Assembly (NCBI RefSeq): GCF_040869045.1
Contig: NC_090320.1
Span: 254,634,978-254,698,977 of the forward strand
Source: Eurosta solidaginis
Lineage: Eukaryota > Arthropoda > Insecta > Diptera > Tephritidae
Reading direction: 5' to 3'
DNA: 64,000 nt
In this document: positions 22,034 through 34,200 of the stretch, one piece after another
How positions within the stretch are numbered: the stretch's first letter is position 1
Layout of the letters: each line of letters begins with the position of its first letter
The notes under the pieces: model-generated
Told to the model about the DNA's origin: nothing
What the model saw: the letters and a program-made list of their open reading frames with translations, nothing else
Databases searched by the model: none
Made by a program: the position numbers and the translations under genes

Positions 22034-22396
22034 AAAAAAAATAAATGTAAGGCGCGATAACCTCCGAAGAGATCTAAGGCCGAGCTTCTCTTCCAATTTG
22101 CGTCGTGCTCCTCTTGATTTTTCCCTACAAATTGGCCGGACGGGACCTACATGTTTTATGCCGACTCCGAACGGCATCTGCAAGGCAGATGAGTTTTCAC
22201 TGAGAGCTTTTCATGGCAGAAATACAATCGGAGCGCTTGCCAGACACTGCCGAGGGGCGACCCCGCTTAGAAAATTTTCTTCTAATTGAAAAATCTTAAT
22301 TCTAAAATTTTGATGTTGCTTTGCCCGGGAGTTGAACCCAGAGCATACGGTGTGATAGGCGGAGCACGCTACCATCACACCACGGTGGCCGCGTGG
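22034..22396 (-). mobile_element. tRNA-derived SINE copy 2, with 13-bp target duplication
   Basis: A well-preserved copy on the minus strand. The tRNA-like head includes GTGTGATGGTAGCGTGCTC (box A region) and a box B-like GGGTTCAACTCCCGGG. The body matches the 58861 copy, and the 3' end is an ATTTATTTTTTTT tail. The direct repeat GGGTTTGACAATA at 22021-22033 and 22397-22409 is a perfect 13-bp target-site duplication, showing a LINE-type insertion that defines the ends. Confidence 0.9.
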
Positions 22397-23000
22397 GGGT
22401 TTGACAATAGTAAGGACTTTTTTGTCGAATGCTTCATTTGCCTTAAATTCATTCAAGTTCTTTTCTGAAATAGAGTACGACAAAAATAATATATTGAATA
22501 AATCTTCCATTGTACATTTACGAGACATCTTTCTTGTAATATTTCGCCTGTAGCTGCTAAAATCTTTATTTCTACTCTCCGGTACTTCCTGTGACAGCTG
22601 TCCTGCTTTATTAGTAATGTCTGCCCCATGAATAAAAATTTTTGTGAAATCCCGATGGCATGTAATACCATGGGTACAAATCTGCAAACATTTTTGTGGT
22701 CAAAATGGCATACTTTCGAAATGCTTCGAAATCAGCGCCGAACCCACATGACATAGTTTGAAGTTCGACACCAAATCGTTAATTAAATTTTCGTCAAGAA
22801 CCGTTATTTCCGCAGCATTTGAAGGGCATTGGAAAAAACGTCTGGTTGTGTTGCTATCATTGGTCGTTGTTGCTGTTGTTGTAGCAGTGCTTCGCTCCAC
22901 CTAATAGGCGCGACCGATCACAAATTGTCATCAATATCCTCTAAAGGAAGTCCAAGGAAACTTGCTGTTTCAACAGGGGTGGACCATAATGAAAGGGGTG

Positions 23001-23417
23001 TTAGAGCCGATGGCTCCACATTACAATTAAAGAGATGGTTGGTGTCATGTGGGGACATATTGCAAGCGGGCATACATTCTGTATGTCGGGGTTGATTCTG
23101 GATAGGTAAGATTTTAGCCTGTTAGAGTAACCAGAACGAAGTTGAGATACAGTGACTAGCCTTTCCCTGGCGAGTATGCGTTCCTCTTCGGCAAGTTTTG
23201 GGTACTGTTCTTTGAGTAGTGCATTCGCCGCGCAATTCCTGGCATAAAGATCAGACGTCTGTTTGTGGAGTTCACTGAGGACCTGCTTGTGGTTTTTTGC
23301 TTCATAAGGCTGAGTTCTCAGGAGATGACTCCTTAAGCCCCGTGTTGGCGCATCAATCAAATGTCTGTTGGGATGCCCAAGTAACTGGGTCTTCAACAGG
23401 AACTGTTTGGATAGCAT
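23001..23417 (-). pseudogene. C-terminal fragment of jockey-like ORF2
   Basis: 138 codons. The segment EEERILARERLVTVSQLRSGYSNRLKSY followed by NPDIQNVCP is the family signature of the domain after RT in jockey-clade LINEs (quoted here in short pieces: LARERLVTVSQLRSGY, NPDIQNVCP). The expected downstream cysteine/histidine pairs are partly out of frame. It has no start of its own and is joined abruptly to endonuclease sequence on the 5' side. Confidence 0.7.
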
Positions 23418-24027
23418 CTAATTTCTCTCCCTGATGGGGAGTATTCTCGCCTCATTATTTAGAAGGTGTTCTGGGGATCTGGGCTCACGATTGATATATC
23501 CGGCGAACTGTGACAGCTTCCTACCTTACGTGTGGGGACATCTCGATTTATTGTGCAGAACGTCTTTTAGTCTATTTGATCCGCTAAATTCTCACCCTTG
23601 CTGTCGGCCCCCAAGTTTGAATGCCATAGATTGTGATGGGCATTGAAATCGCCTAAGATAATTCGATTGTTGCCAGTGAGTGAGGCGCTGATATTAGGGC
23701 GGTATCCACTGTGAAACAGGTGGCAGGGGGGATGCAGATGTTGATTATTTCTAGGTTTGCATCGCCTGACCGGACAGATATTCCTTGACGTTCTAAGCCA
23801 CTGTCCCTGCGGCCGATGTCAGGATCAAATTTATGATATTACACAGAGTGGTGTATGATAAACGCGAGGCCTCCTCCATTTCCTCTATCGCGATCTTTTC
23901 TGTGGACATTATACCCAGAATAGGTCTGCAGAGCAGATCTTGCTGTCAGTTTAGTATCTTGAATCGCAGCAGTGCTGATGTTGTGCCGCTTCAGGAAATC
24001 GACTATCTCCGTGATCTTTCCAGTTAA

Positions 24028-24516
24028 TCAATTACAGTTTAACTTCAGAATTCTGAAGTGCAAGAGGGGAGACGTCGTCACTCTGGGAGTAAGTGACGGG
24101 TGACTACGCCTGGGTTGTGTAAGGCTAAGGCGTAGACTACGGGACGCCGTAGGGCGTGAACAGCAAAGAGCCACAAAAGATTTATCGAAGTTACGTGGAC
24201 GTCTGGTTTTGGGATCTAGCCCAGAACAACCTGTCCGATGCAACCATCGCTTACACGAGACACACTGAACAGAGTATGACCGTCCTAAAAAAATTATTTT
24301 CCGGCAGATGCAGCAAAAGCATTTCTCAGGATCGGGGTCAGGAAAAGGACCCGGACTGGCTTCGATATCTTCACGGAGCAAGAGAATATGGGGCAGTCCC
24401 GCTGCAAGGAGCTGCTGGTAGGATAACAATTTGTGAGAGGGACGCAACAAATTAAATGAGGTTACACTGAAATGACAGTCCTTGGTCGGGAAAAATCCCG
24501 AGTTGCTCCGGTACAT
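24028..24516 (-). pseudogene. PHD-type zinc finger ORF of the jockey-like LINE, ending at start of endonuclease
   Basis: 162 codons. A proline-rich stretch (SPGPFPDPDPEKC) precedes a PHD-like cluster: CCIC, then CVSC 14-15 residues later, then H and C in WLHRTGCSGLD, then a later CC. Fly LINEs of the jockey type can carry such a finger just before the endonuclease. The frame ends at LKLNCN, which looks like the first strand of the endonuclease, followed by a premature stop. The role of this finger in such elements is not established from sequence. Confidence 0.6.
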
Positions 24517-24577
24517 AGAACCGACTGCCTTGGGAAGCGATCTTTGGTCGTCCCAAAGCCTTGTTTTGGAAGATCTG

Positions 24578-25060
24578 CTAATAACCCCTTGTCTTCTTTA
24601 AATCTTCTATTCCTCTCTTCAACAATCTTTTTTCCGTTCCTTCAAGAGTTTTGGCCATCAACGCTTGCAGGTGGACTTCCGCTGATAGATTAGTTATAAA
24701 GATAGTTTCCTTTGGAGGATGGCATGAAATTTTTTCTTTTCTAAGGAATTCATATGATTGGTAAATGTCAGAATGTCTTTGTATAGCCCCAGATCTCATT
24801 TCTAAATACGTTCTAACTGTAAACTTGTGATTTATGTATTGAGTTACTGCCTTTTCTGGAGTATATTTAACCAACACTGATGCTGAACGAGTAAGGGCAC
24901 GTTATATTTTATTTGCGTCTAAATTTTTTGTGAAGGTTTCTGCCATTAATGCTGCATACCGCTGACCTGATAACGTCAAGCTAGAAGCAGTTGCAAAAGC
25001 CAACTCTTCTTTTGAATAGTTTCTTATCAAATGTGATAACTTTTTCCTTTTCGACTGATG
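24578..25060 (-). pseudogene. Broken frame of an unrecognised, transposon-associated-looking protein
   Basis: The frame from 24877 to 24578 (99 codons, starting MLVKYTPEKAVTQYINHKF) extends upstream in the same phase through one in-frame TAA at about 24915 to about 25060, with further protein-like sequence (SHLIRNYSKEELAFATASS). The family is not recognised. Together it reads as ~155 residues of an alpha-helical protein. The single stop and the lack of termini suggest a decayed gene or transposon ORF. It abuts the 5' leader of the jockey-like remnant. Confidence 0.45.
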
Positions 25061-25064
25061 ACTA

Positions 25065-25790
25065 GCCTCCGAAAAAGACATCAGTGGTCATCCCTTCATC
25101 TTTTAAAATACGTCTACAACTTTTCCACTCACAAATTTTGAAACTGCTTTTTGAGCTGTCATTCTTTTTTTTTTGCGCTATTTTGCTTATACCGAATCTC
25201 GAAAATTTGCCCGTTGAAATTTCCATATTTCCTGAAAACAAAATATTACATAAAAACCTGCATTTTCCTGCAGTTAAAGTTGTACAATTTTAGTTTTACG
25301 AATAGTAGTAAATAAGTTTAGATAAACATTAAATCGGACAAAGGTATGGAGATTACTGGTCTTATGAATTAAAAAAATTTCAAAAATTTTACTTAATTTA
25401 ACATTATGCCAATATAACATGAAAAACTAATTCCTGTTCAATTAAAATCGCAAATATTTATATTTACTAAAATTAGCATACGTCATAAAATAAACACAAT
25501 ATTATATTTTAGAAATTGAGGTATAACTCATGGCAGGCCAGCAATTTATAGTTTCACATTCAATGGCAAAAAGCCGAGTAAAAAATTTTTCCCAATTGAT
25601 ATGCTTACAAATAAAGCTCCGTTAGTCGATTCAACTTAGTTCAAATTTCCTATTTTTTTTATATGTTCGCTTAGTTATGGATTTCTAAATAGAGTTTCAA
25701 ATGAATTTGTTTAATTTAATTAATATTTTCTGGAACATGAAAGTAATACACTGTGTGTCGTCGTAAAAGAGTGTAAACATGCTAGGAAAG
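25065..25790. other. AT-rich spacer, nothing recognised
   Basis: No sustained reading frame, RNA gene or repeat family seen. Confidence 0.6.
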
Positions 25791-25799
25791 GTTAGGTTT

Positions 25800-26160
25800 A
25801 ACTGATTGGTTCGTGAGGAGTATATACTGAATGTAAGCTTGTGCAACGACCAAACTGAAAAACACTATTGGAAACCAGGACCTATGTAATAAAATAACTC
25901 CACCGTCTTGGCAAATACTATAAACTTTCTACGACTTTTGCGACTTGCTAGATTTGATAGCGTGATCGATCGTTTCCTCCTTCACCCCGCACTTTACACA
26001 TCTGTTATCACTGACAGTGCTATATCTAAAGCATGTGACGCCAGAAAGCAGTATCCAGTCAAAATAGACTCAGCCTACAGTCCCCTTTTTTCAAGATAAA
26101 AGTGACTTGGCTAGTCTAAAGTTGTAAGATTAGGTTAGGTTGAACTGGCCGGTCCATGAG
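25800..26160 (-). mobile_element. Diverged 3' end of an EN-RT-RNaseH LINE
   Basis: Matches, in opposite orientation, the LINE 3' end at 51690-52075. The segment GGCAAATACTATAAACTTTCTA at 25912 (in part) corresponds to the codons for KLIVFAK there, and the terminal tract GGTTGAACTGGCCGGTCCATGAG (26136 onward) to the shared 3' UTR. The coding part is degraded. Confidence 0.65.
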
Positions 26161-26164
26161 TACC

Positions 26165-27340
26165 AACCTAAAGTTGTAAGACCTTCACATGATCTTCGAC
26201 ACTTTGCAGCCCCGTGCTTGGTTTCGCGCTTGGTCGATCATATGCAGCTCCCAACTTCTTTTAATCTCGCCCAATATAATTGAAACGTCTACGGCAAAAG
26301 CTTCGAGGGATGCGCTCTATTAGCTAGCTTATCCGCTAAACCTGCTAGGCAACATAAAAAAATTAATATTGCCATCAGAAAAAGACCTTTTTGACCATTT
26401 AATGGAAAGCGTGAGAAGTAGTTTCGCCATATAATTCGGGTTCGAACCCCAGTTGCTTCATTTCATACACTAAAAGCAATAGGGGTACTCTGCACTTAAC
26501 AAAACCCTAAATAAACCATCGTTCATTCATTAGATAACTATTTCTGCTTCTACGAATACGACAAAGCAAAATCTTTTCACGAAACGAAACTGACAACATC
26601 AAGCGTAGCTTTGGTACAAGCAAGACATACAAAGTACGTATTGTTCAGAGAAGAAATCTATGCGAGAAAGGTGCCTGGGGGAAGTTGTACAACAGCATAA
26701 GCATAGATTAGGCTGTATACTTTTGTAAACAGTTGAGCCAACGAATGAGTGTAGGCTCGAATCCCTCTTCCGGAAGCAAAGGCGAATCGAAACAGCTGTC
26801 GCCTTGTACATTCTGATGCCGCGTTGTTTCAGTTTTTCCCAAATTATTAAAGATATAATTCAGTTAAATTATTTTCAATTTAATTAATAATTAATATATT
26901 TCAATTAGATTTTATTTTTTTTTATTTTCTTCTGAAAATACGTACTTCAACAAATGTTTCTTTTCTCATTCAAATCTAAAGAAATCTTTTCATTTCCATA
27001 AAACCAGTTTATGCTCATACTTATAACTATAAAAAGTTAAAACTTCACTTAAAACGCCTTTAAAAGTATGTATGCTGAAATGGAATCTATGTAATGAAAG
27101 AAGTGTGAAGCACTCAAAAACATATTACCAAAACATAATTTTTAACAAGCAATGATACTATTTCGCTGCTCCGAAAAGTACAAACTATTTGCCTTATACA
27201 AACAAAACCAAATTCACCTGTATTGCTTTTATTTGGTGAAGAGGCATTCTGTAAAAAAAAAATTGTATCCAATAAAGCAAGTTTTGCGAAATTTTCACTT
27301 ATTCAAAAAATAGCAGATTTTCGAAAAAGATGCAAATTGC
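26165..27340. other. AT-rich spacer, nothing recognised
   Basis: No convincing gene. A GGTTCGAACCCCAG box at about 26442 resembles a tRNA T-arm, but no cloverleaf surrounds it. Confidence 0.55.
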
Positions 27341-27342
27341 AA

Positions 27343-27597
27343 ATAAAATAAATAAAAACAATGAACGATAGCATCCGAAGAGATTTTAGGCCGAGACTCT
27401 CTTCCAATTTGTGTGGTACTTTTAAAATTTTTTTTATAAATTGGCACTACGGGATCTAGATGTTTCAAGCCGATTCCGAGCAGCATCTGCAAGGCAGATT
27501 AGTTTTCACTGTAAAGCTTTTGATGGCAAATATACACTCGAAGTTTTAGCCAAATAACTACCGGCGACCTACTACGCTTTTAGAAAAACTTCTTTAA
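27343..27597 (-). mobile_element. tRNA-derived SINE body, old copy 3, headless
   Basis: The order of body motifs matches the SINE with many substitutions: CCGAAGAGATTTTAGGCCGAG, CTCTTCCAATTTGTG, GATGTTTCAAGCCGATTCCG, AGCATCTGCAAGGCAGAT and ACCTACTACGCTTTTAGAAA. The tRNA-like head is absent or unrecognisable. Confidence 0.7.
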
Positions 27598-27599
27598 TT

Positions 27600-28140
27600 A
27601 CTTTTATTCTATTTTTCCCTTTATTTTGTAAATTTTATAAAAACTTTTTTTGAGCTCTAAGCCATATATATGTAAATTGAAACACCAAAAATGCTTATTT
27701 TGCATATTAATTGTATATTTGTCGAGTTTATTGTTATCGATGTTTCGATTTCAAACTGAAATCATCTTCAGGACTGAAAGGCATACTAAAACAAAGACAT
27801 ATTAACACATAAAACATAACAGCATTCTATAATTTTGAACTTACACTCTTGAGTGCACCTGATCGACTAATTTAACAAATCTTAAAATAATCAAGTACAA
27901 GGGAAAACGATAAACAAAAAAGTAAACATCTAACGAACCGTAATAATAAACAAATTTTTAAATAAACAACAATACTTAAAATAATAAGCAGTAAGTGGCA
28001 CTCAGCACATGAAGACCAAGACAAACGTAAAGACGATGATGAAGGTGACACCGAAATCTGAGAGAAAGACGTCGTCAAATATGACGATTAAGATCAATAT
28101 AGAGATATATAACAAGTTCCAGAGAAACAAGAACATATTA
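27600..28140. other. AT-rich spacer with a Penelope-like terminal motif
   Basis: At 27727-27779, TTATCGATGTTTCGATTTCAA followed by CTGAAATCATCTTCAGGACT resembles ends of Penelope-like elements. No coding sequence of such an element is present, so this is a weak call. Confidence 0.35.
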
Positions 28141-28479
28141 GTTGCTGTTTTGGGTCAAATGAAACTTTTTCAATGTAAATTAAACTCTTTTCAAAAAAAT
28201 TAAGCTTTTTTCAAGGCAAATGAAAGTTTTTGCCAATTATAATCATTTTTTATAGGTCAAACGAAACTTGTTTCAAATCAAATGAAAACAAAATTAAACT
28301 TTTTCCGGTGGAATGAAACCTTTTTCAAATCACATTATGCTTTTTTTAATCAAATGCAACTTTCTTCAAATCAAATTAAACTTTTTTCTAACTAAATGAA
28401 ACTTTTTTCAAGGCGAATGAAGTCTTTCGAACTTTTTTCATTTCAAAAGAAACTTTGTATAGATCAAATTAAACTTTTT
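28141..28479. repeat. Degenerate ~20-25-bp minisatellite (left part)
   Basis: Imperfect repeats of the type CAAATCAAATGAAACTTTTTT. The same repeat resumes at 40410-40640, directly after the two ~130-bp-array elements, so those elements were inserted into, or arose within, one older minisatellite. Confidence 0.75.
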
Positions 28480-30521
28480 ATACTCAGTTGAGCAGAGCTC
28501 ACAGAGTATATTAACTTTGATTGGATAACGGTTGGTTGTACAGGTATAAAGGAATCGAGATAGGTATAGACTTCCTTATATCAAAATCATCAGTATCGAA
28601 AAAAAATTCGATTGAGCCATGTCCGTCCGTCCTTCCGTCCGTCCGTCTGTCAGTTAACACGATAACTTAAGTAAATTTTGAGGTATCTTGATGAAATTTG
28701 GTATGTAGGTTCCTGGACACTCGTCCCAGATCGCTATTTAAATTGAACGATATCGGACTATAACCACGCCCACTTTTTCGATATCGAAAATTTCGAAAAA
28801 TCGAAAAAGTGCTATAATTCATTACCAAATACGGATTAAGCGATGAAACTTGGTATGTGAGTTGAACTTATGACGCAGAATAGAAAACTAGTAAAATTTT
28901 GGACAATGGGCGTGGCACCGGCCACATTTAGAAGAAGGAAATTTAGAAGTTTTGCAAGCTGTAATTTGGCAGTCGTTGAAGATATCATGATGAAATTTCG
29001 CAGGAACGTTACTCTTACAACCACGCCCATTTAAAAAAAAATTGTTTAATGTCAAATTTTAAAAGAAAAGTTAATATCTTTACAGTATATAAGTAAATTA
29101 TGTCAACATTCAAATCCAGTAATAATATGGTGCAACAAAATACAAAAACAAAAGAAAATTTCAAAATGGGCGTGGCTCCGCCCTTTTTCATTTAATTTGT
29201 TTAGGATACTTTTAATGGCATAAGTCGAACAACAATTTACCAATCCGTGTGAAATTTGGTAGAGGCTTAGATTCTAGGACGATAACTGTTTTCTGTGAAA
29301 AAGGGCGAAATCGGTTGAAGACACGCCCAGTTTTTATACACAGTCGACTGTCTGTCCTTCCATTAACACGATAACCTGAGCAAAAATCGATATAGCTTTA
29401 CTAAACTCACTTCACGTACTTCTCTGAACTCACTTTGTATTGGTGTAAAAAACGACCGAAATCCGACTATGACCACGCCCACTTTTTCGATATCGAAAAT
29501 TACGAAAAATGAAAAAATGCCATAATTATATACCAAGTACGAAAAAAGGGATGAAACATGGTAGTTGTATTGGTCTATTGACGCAAAATATAACTTTAGA
29601 AAAAAACTTGGTAAAATAGGTGTGACACCTACCATAATAAGTAGAAGAAAATGAAAAAGTTCTGCAGGGTGAAATCAAAAGCCCTTGAAATCTTGGCAGG
29701 AATACTGTTCGTGGTATTACATATATAAATAAATTAGCGGTACCCGACAGATGATGTTCTGGGTCACCCTGTTCCACATTTTGATCGATATCTCAAAAAC
29801 GTCTTCACGTTTACAACTACCACCACTCCCTTTTAACACCCTCATTAATACCTTTAATTTGATACCCATATTGTACAAACACATTCTAGAGTCACCCCTG
29901 GTCCTCGTTTATGGCGATATCTCGAAAAGGCGTCCACCTATAGAACTTACGCCTACGCCCTTTTAAAATATTCAATAATACTTTTCGTTTGATACCCATA
30001 TCGTACAAACATATTCTAGAGTTACCCCAGGTCCACCTTTATGCCGATATCTCGAAAAGGCGACCTCCTATAGAACTAATGCCCACGCCCTTTCAAAATA
30101 CTCATTAACACCTTTCGTTTGATACCCATATCGTACAAACAAATTCTAGAGTCACCCCTGGTCCATCTTGATGGCGATATCTCGAAAAGGCGTCCACCTA
30201 TAGAACTCAGGCCTACACCCTTTTGAAATACTCACTAACACCTTGCATTTGATACCCATATTGTACAAACGCATTCTAGAGTCACCCCTGGTCCACGTTT
30301 ATGGCCATATCCCAAAAAGGCGTCCACCCATAGAACTAAGGCCCACTCCCTTTTAAAATACTCATTAACAACTTTCGTTTGATACTCATATCGTACAAAC
30401 AAATTCTAGAGTCACCCCTGACCCACTTTTATGGCGATATCTCTAAAAGGCGTCCACCTATGAACTAAGGCCCACTCCCTTTTAAAATAATCACTAACAC
30501 CCTTCGTTTGATACCCATATT

Positions 30522-30785
30522 TGTAAGCAACCCTACTATCGAATTAACAATAGCGACCCTGTTGTCACTCTCACTGGCAACCCAGTTGAAACATGGCGAT
30601 ACGAATCAAATTAACGAAGGACAGTAGTAGTTAACGAGAAAGCGAAGCGTACCAATCGGAGAAACTAAAAACGTAAAATCTCATTCTATTAATTAATTTG
30701 AAATATAATATTAAACTCTGTAATTGAATTGTTGAATTAGAAACCAGTTCCTCAAATCTAAGAAACAATCTAAAATGTTTCTATA
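30522..30785 (+). repeat. Left LTR of the gypsy element
   Basis: 264 bp, TGTAAGCAA...TTTCTATA. It differs from the right LTR at one observed base. It should hold the promoter, but I see no clear TATA or initiator I would commit to. Confidence 0.92.
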
Positions 30786-31240
30786 GTTCAGAAGAAGGGA
30801 TTATTGCCCAAGAAAAACAGAGTATATATATATACATGTAAAGGTGCATGAACATGAATATGCACGGTCGAAAAGTTTAAGGGGCATATTCGTGGTGAAA
30901 TCCGTTTGCAACATACGTACATACATACAGGTGCAGAACGTTCGAGAAATTACTGACGTCGGTGTGTTAGTGAATTTCATCATATCTTGTGCGCGCATGT
31001 TCGGTAGTGTAATTGCAACGCGAATAGCATTCACACCAACAACAACGTAAATATTAGCGAGTAACGACAAAATTTCAAACGTATAAAAACGAGCAAGAAA
31101 AAACGAAAATAAGTGCGAGCAAATAAACGGCGAAATCGGTTGAACGAAGCAAAGAACCAGGTGGAAAATAAAAGCGATAAAAAGAAACGACTGAAACGAA
31201 ACGTGAACGGCAAAATCGTAAACAAAACAAAAACGAAAAT

Positions 31241-34200
31241 ATGGGTGGAAATCAGAAACCAAAACAAAACAAAGTGCAAAGTGAAATGCAGCAGAACGAT
31301 CAATATGAGGTATTTAAAATTGCCGATATGAAAATCGATCAATTAAAATCGGTATTATCGCAAAGAAATTTAGCAACGACAGGCTCGCGCGCTGAACTTG
31401 TGCAGCGTTTGCTTGACAACAATGGTTCTGATGAAATTGAGGTGCAAGTGCCACCGGTGATGTCAAGAGCAAATTCAAATGCAAATGTGAGTGCGGGTTC
31501 TAATATTCAAGAGCAAATAAACGAGCTGCGGGGCGCTTTAGATAATATAGTCGCGTTATTGCAACAAAGCGTATCGAATCAAAATGTACAAAACGAACCT
31601 TCGCGCGAGTCGGTAACAACTCCCATGACAACAACTAGTTTGCAAAGCGGGAATGGGCGAAAGGAATCTATTAAAGAAATAAGTGAAACAATTCCGGAAT
31701 TTGATAGTAGATTGCGTGGCGTAGCGCGTATGTGGCTCGATGCCCAACCAAGAGTACACACCTCATGGAACGATTTTTCAAATGATTTAGTGGCAGAATT
31801 TGGTGTTCACTTCGATGAGGCTCAGATACATCGGGTGATGGGTGAAAATGTTCGAAAATCAAATGAGCGAATTAACGATTACTGTTTCCGTATTTGTGCG
31901 CTTGGTAGACAATACCGGCTTAGTGAATCCGCGATAATTAATTACATACGCGCCGGCTTACAACATCGTGAACTACAAATCGCAATCGCCGCGATGAGAT
32001 TTAAAACTGTCAAAGAAATGCGGGAAGTAATAGAAGACTATCTTTCCAATCGTAACAAAATCAGCGAAGTAAAAACTAGAAATGTGTCGGTAAATGGGCA
32101 GGAACAACAAACACAGCAAACAACGAAATCATCAATAAAGTGTTATAACTGCAAAGAGGTAGGTCATATTTCTAGTAAATGTCCCAAGCCGCAGCGGCGC
32201 GCTAGGTGTGTAGATTGTAGCAAAGTACATGCTAAAAATGAACCACAAAATTGCGGTAAGCGGGGATATGATGTTCGTCGAACCGAAATGTCAAAATTAG
32301 ATCAGTGCTTCACAAAACCAATCGAAGTTGGCTCTGAAACTTTTAAGGCATTTATAGACACTGGCAGCCAGTGCAGTATGGTGCGGTCGTCGGTAGCTAA
32401 AACACTAAACATGACACTCGACAAGTGTCAAACGCAACTAAACGGCTTTGGGGGCGGTAGTCAAGTTATACAAGAAATGTGCACTTTGAATATAAAAATA
32501 GGTAAAGCGAATGTTAATGCTATATTCTACGTGGTTGATGACGTATTGTTACAAACAGACTTTCTAATCGGCCAAGATATATTAATGTATAAATCGGTAA
32601 AATTCGAAGTAAACGATGGCAAGTCAATTTTGGCAAGCAAACGCGTGGTAGTAGATGGCAGTAGAAATTTCGACGTTGGACAATTGGTGGCAGATATACA
32701 AGACCAGTCAAATCGTTCAAAAGTATACGCGGTTTTAGAAGAATTCGGTGATCTGTTTGCGGAAGGCTTAAACGGCATCGGTAAGACGAATCTAATCGAA
32801 ATGACCATCGAACTTAACGATAATAAAATCATAGCGCAATCTCCGTATCGTATACCGGCACCAAAAAAAGCACTAGTTACAGAAATGATAAATGAACTCG
32901 AAACCAACGACATAATAACTAAATCTGAGTCAGAATATGCTAGTCCTCTCGTGCTGGTTAAGAAAAAAGACGGCGGCGATCGCCTTTGCGTAGATTATCG
33001 ACGGTTGAATCAACTAATGATAAAAGAAATATTTCCGGTTCCAAATATAGAAGAGCGTTTGTACGAAGCGAAGCAGTATAAATTATTTACGGTCTTAGAC
33101 TTAAATAGCGGCTACTATCAAATACCAATCGCTACTAGTTCTCGGAAGTTTACGGCCTTTATTACTCCGGACGGGTCATATGAGTTCAAAAGAATGCCTT
33201 TTGGCCTCAAAAACGCTCCTATAGCTTTTCAACGATTAATGGCGAAGGTTCAGGATAAGACGAAACCAGGCGATATGCTATTATATATGGACGATATTTT
33301 GGTAGGTGGAAATTCGGTTGACGAAATGGTAGATAAGTTGCGACGCGTACTCTCTGCCTTAAGACAAGCCGGGCTTACCCTAAACGCAAAAAAATGTACG
33401 TTTTTAAAAACTTCTATAACTTTCCTGGGTCACGAAATCACCCCTGATGGAATAACACCGGGCGAGGTGAAGACACAAGCTATATCAGAATTTGCTATAC
33501 CAAAGAATGTAAATGACGTTCGCCGTTTCCTCGGACTCAGCGGCTATTTCCGAAAATTTGTCCCTGGCTTTGCATTGATCTCTGAACCGTTACGAACACT
33601 TTTGAGGAAGGGCGTCGATTTTCATTGGTCATTAGAGCAAAGCAAGGCATATACCCAACTCCAACGCGCATTAACGTCAAAACCTATACTAACTGCTTAT
33701 CGAGTGGATGCTGAACACGAACTCCACACAGATGCAAGCTCCATCGGGTTGGCTGGTGTACTGATGCAGCGAGAAGGTGACGACATCAAGCCTGTTGCCT
33801 ACTATAGCCGAGCAACGTCTCCCAGTGAAAAGAAGTTCCACAGTTTCGAGCTGGAAGCGTTGGCTGTGGTGGAGTCGCTTGAACGTTTCAGGCATTACAT
33901 ATACGGCAAGAGTATCGTCGTAAGAACTGATTGCAATGCAATTCAAACGGCAATGAAAAAAAAGGAGTTGATTCCACGTATAGCGCGTTGGTGGCTCAAG
34001 ATTCAAGATTATGATATTGACATACAACATAGACCTGGCAGAAGAATGGAGCACGTCGATGCCCTAAGCCGAGCTCCAGTGGAAGAATCGATAGAATCAG
34101 ATACAGCACATTTACGCATATCCAAAGTAGTTATCGACGAAACCGACTGGCTATTCAGCATGCAACTCCAGGAAGACACGCTGCGAGGTATCATCAACGA

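Larger units (their letters stand above)
22850..24545 (-). mobile_element. Jockey-like LINE remnant with internal deletion of the RT
   Basis: From right to left on the minus strand: a 5' leader (about 24420-24545), an ORF with a PHD-type finger (24028-24516), endonuclease pieces (about 23430-24030, with GDFNAHHNLWHS readable near 23630-23690 and in-frame stops), then directly the C-terminal tail of an ORF2 (23001-23417, with LARERLVTVSQLRSGYSNRL) and a 3' UTR ending in a (CAA)n-like tail near 22860. The reverse transcriptase body is missing between 23417 and about 23430. Related leader sequence recurs at 40641-40765 and related 3' UTR at 54341-54475. Confidence 0.78.

Noticed and set aside
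26420..26465. tRNA-like GGTTCGAACCCC box
   Set aside because: No matching acceptor, D-arm or anticodon arm can be drawn around it.
29751..29966. Small frames in the ~130-bp arrays (also 35709-35909, 37775-37990, 39863-40084)
   Set aside because: Repeat translations, not conserved between units.
30801..31262. 153-codon minus-strand frame
   Set aside because: Antisense to the gypsy leader and start of gag. Phenylalanine-rich, without motifs.
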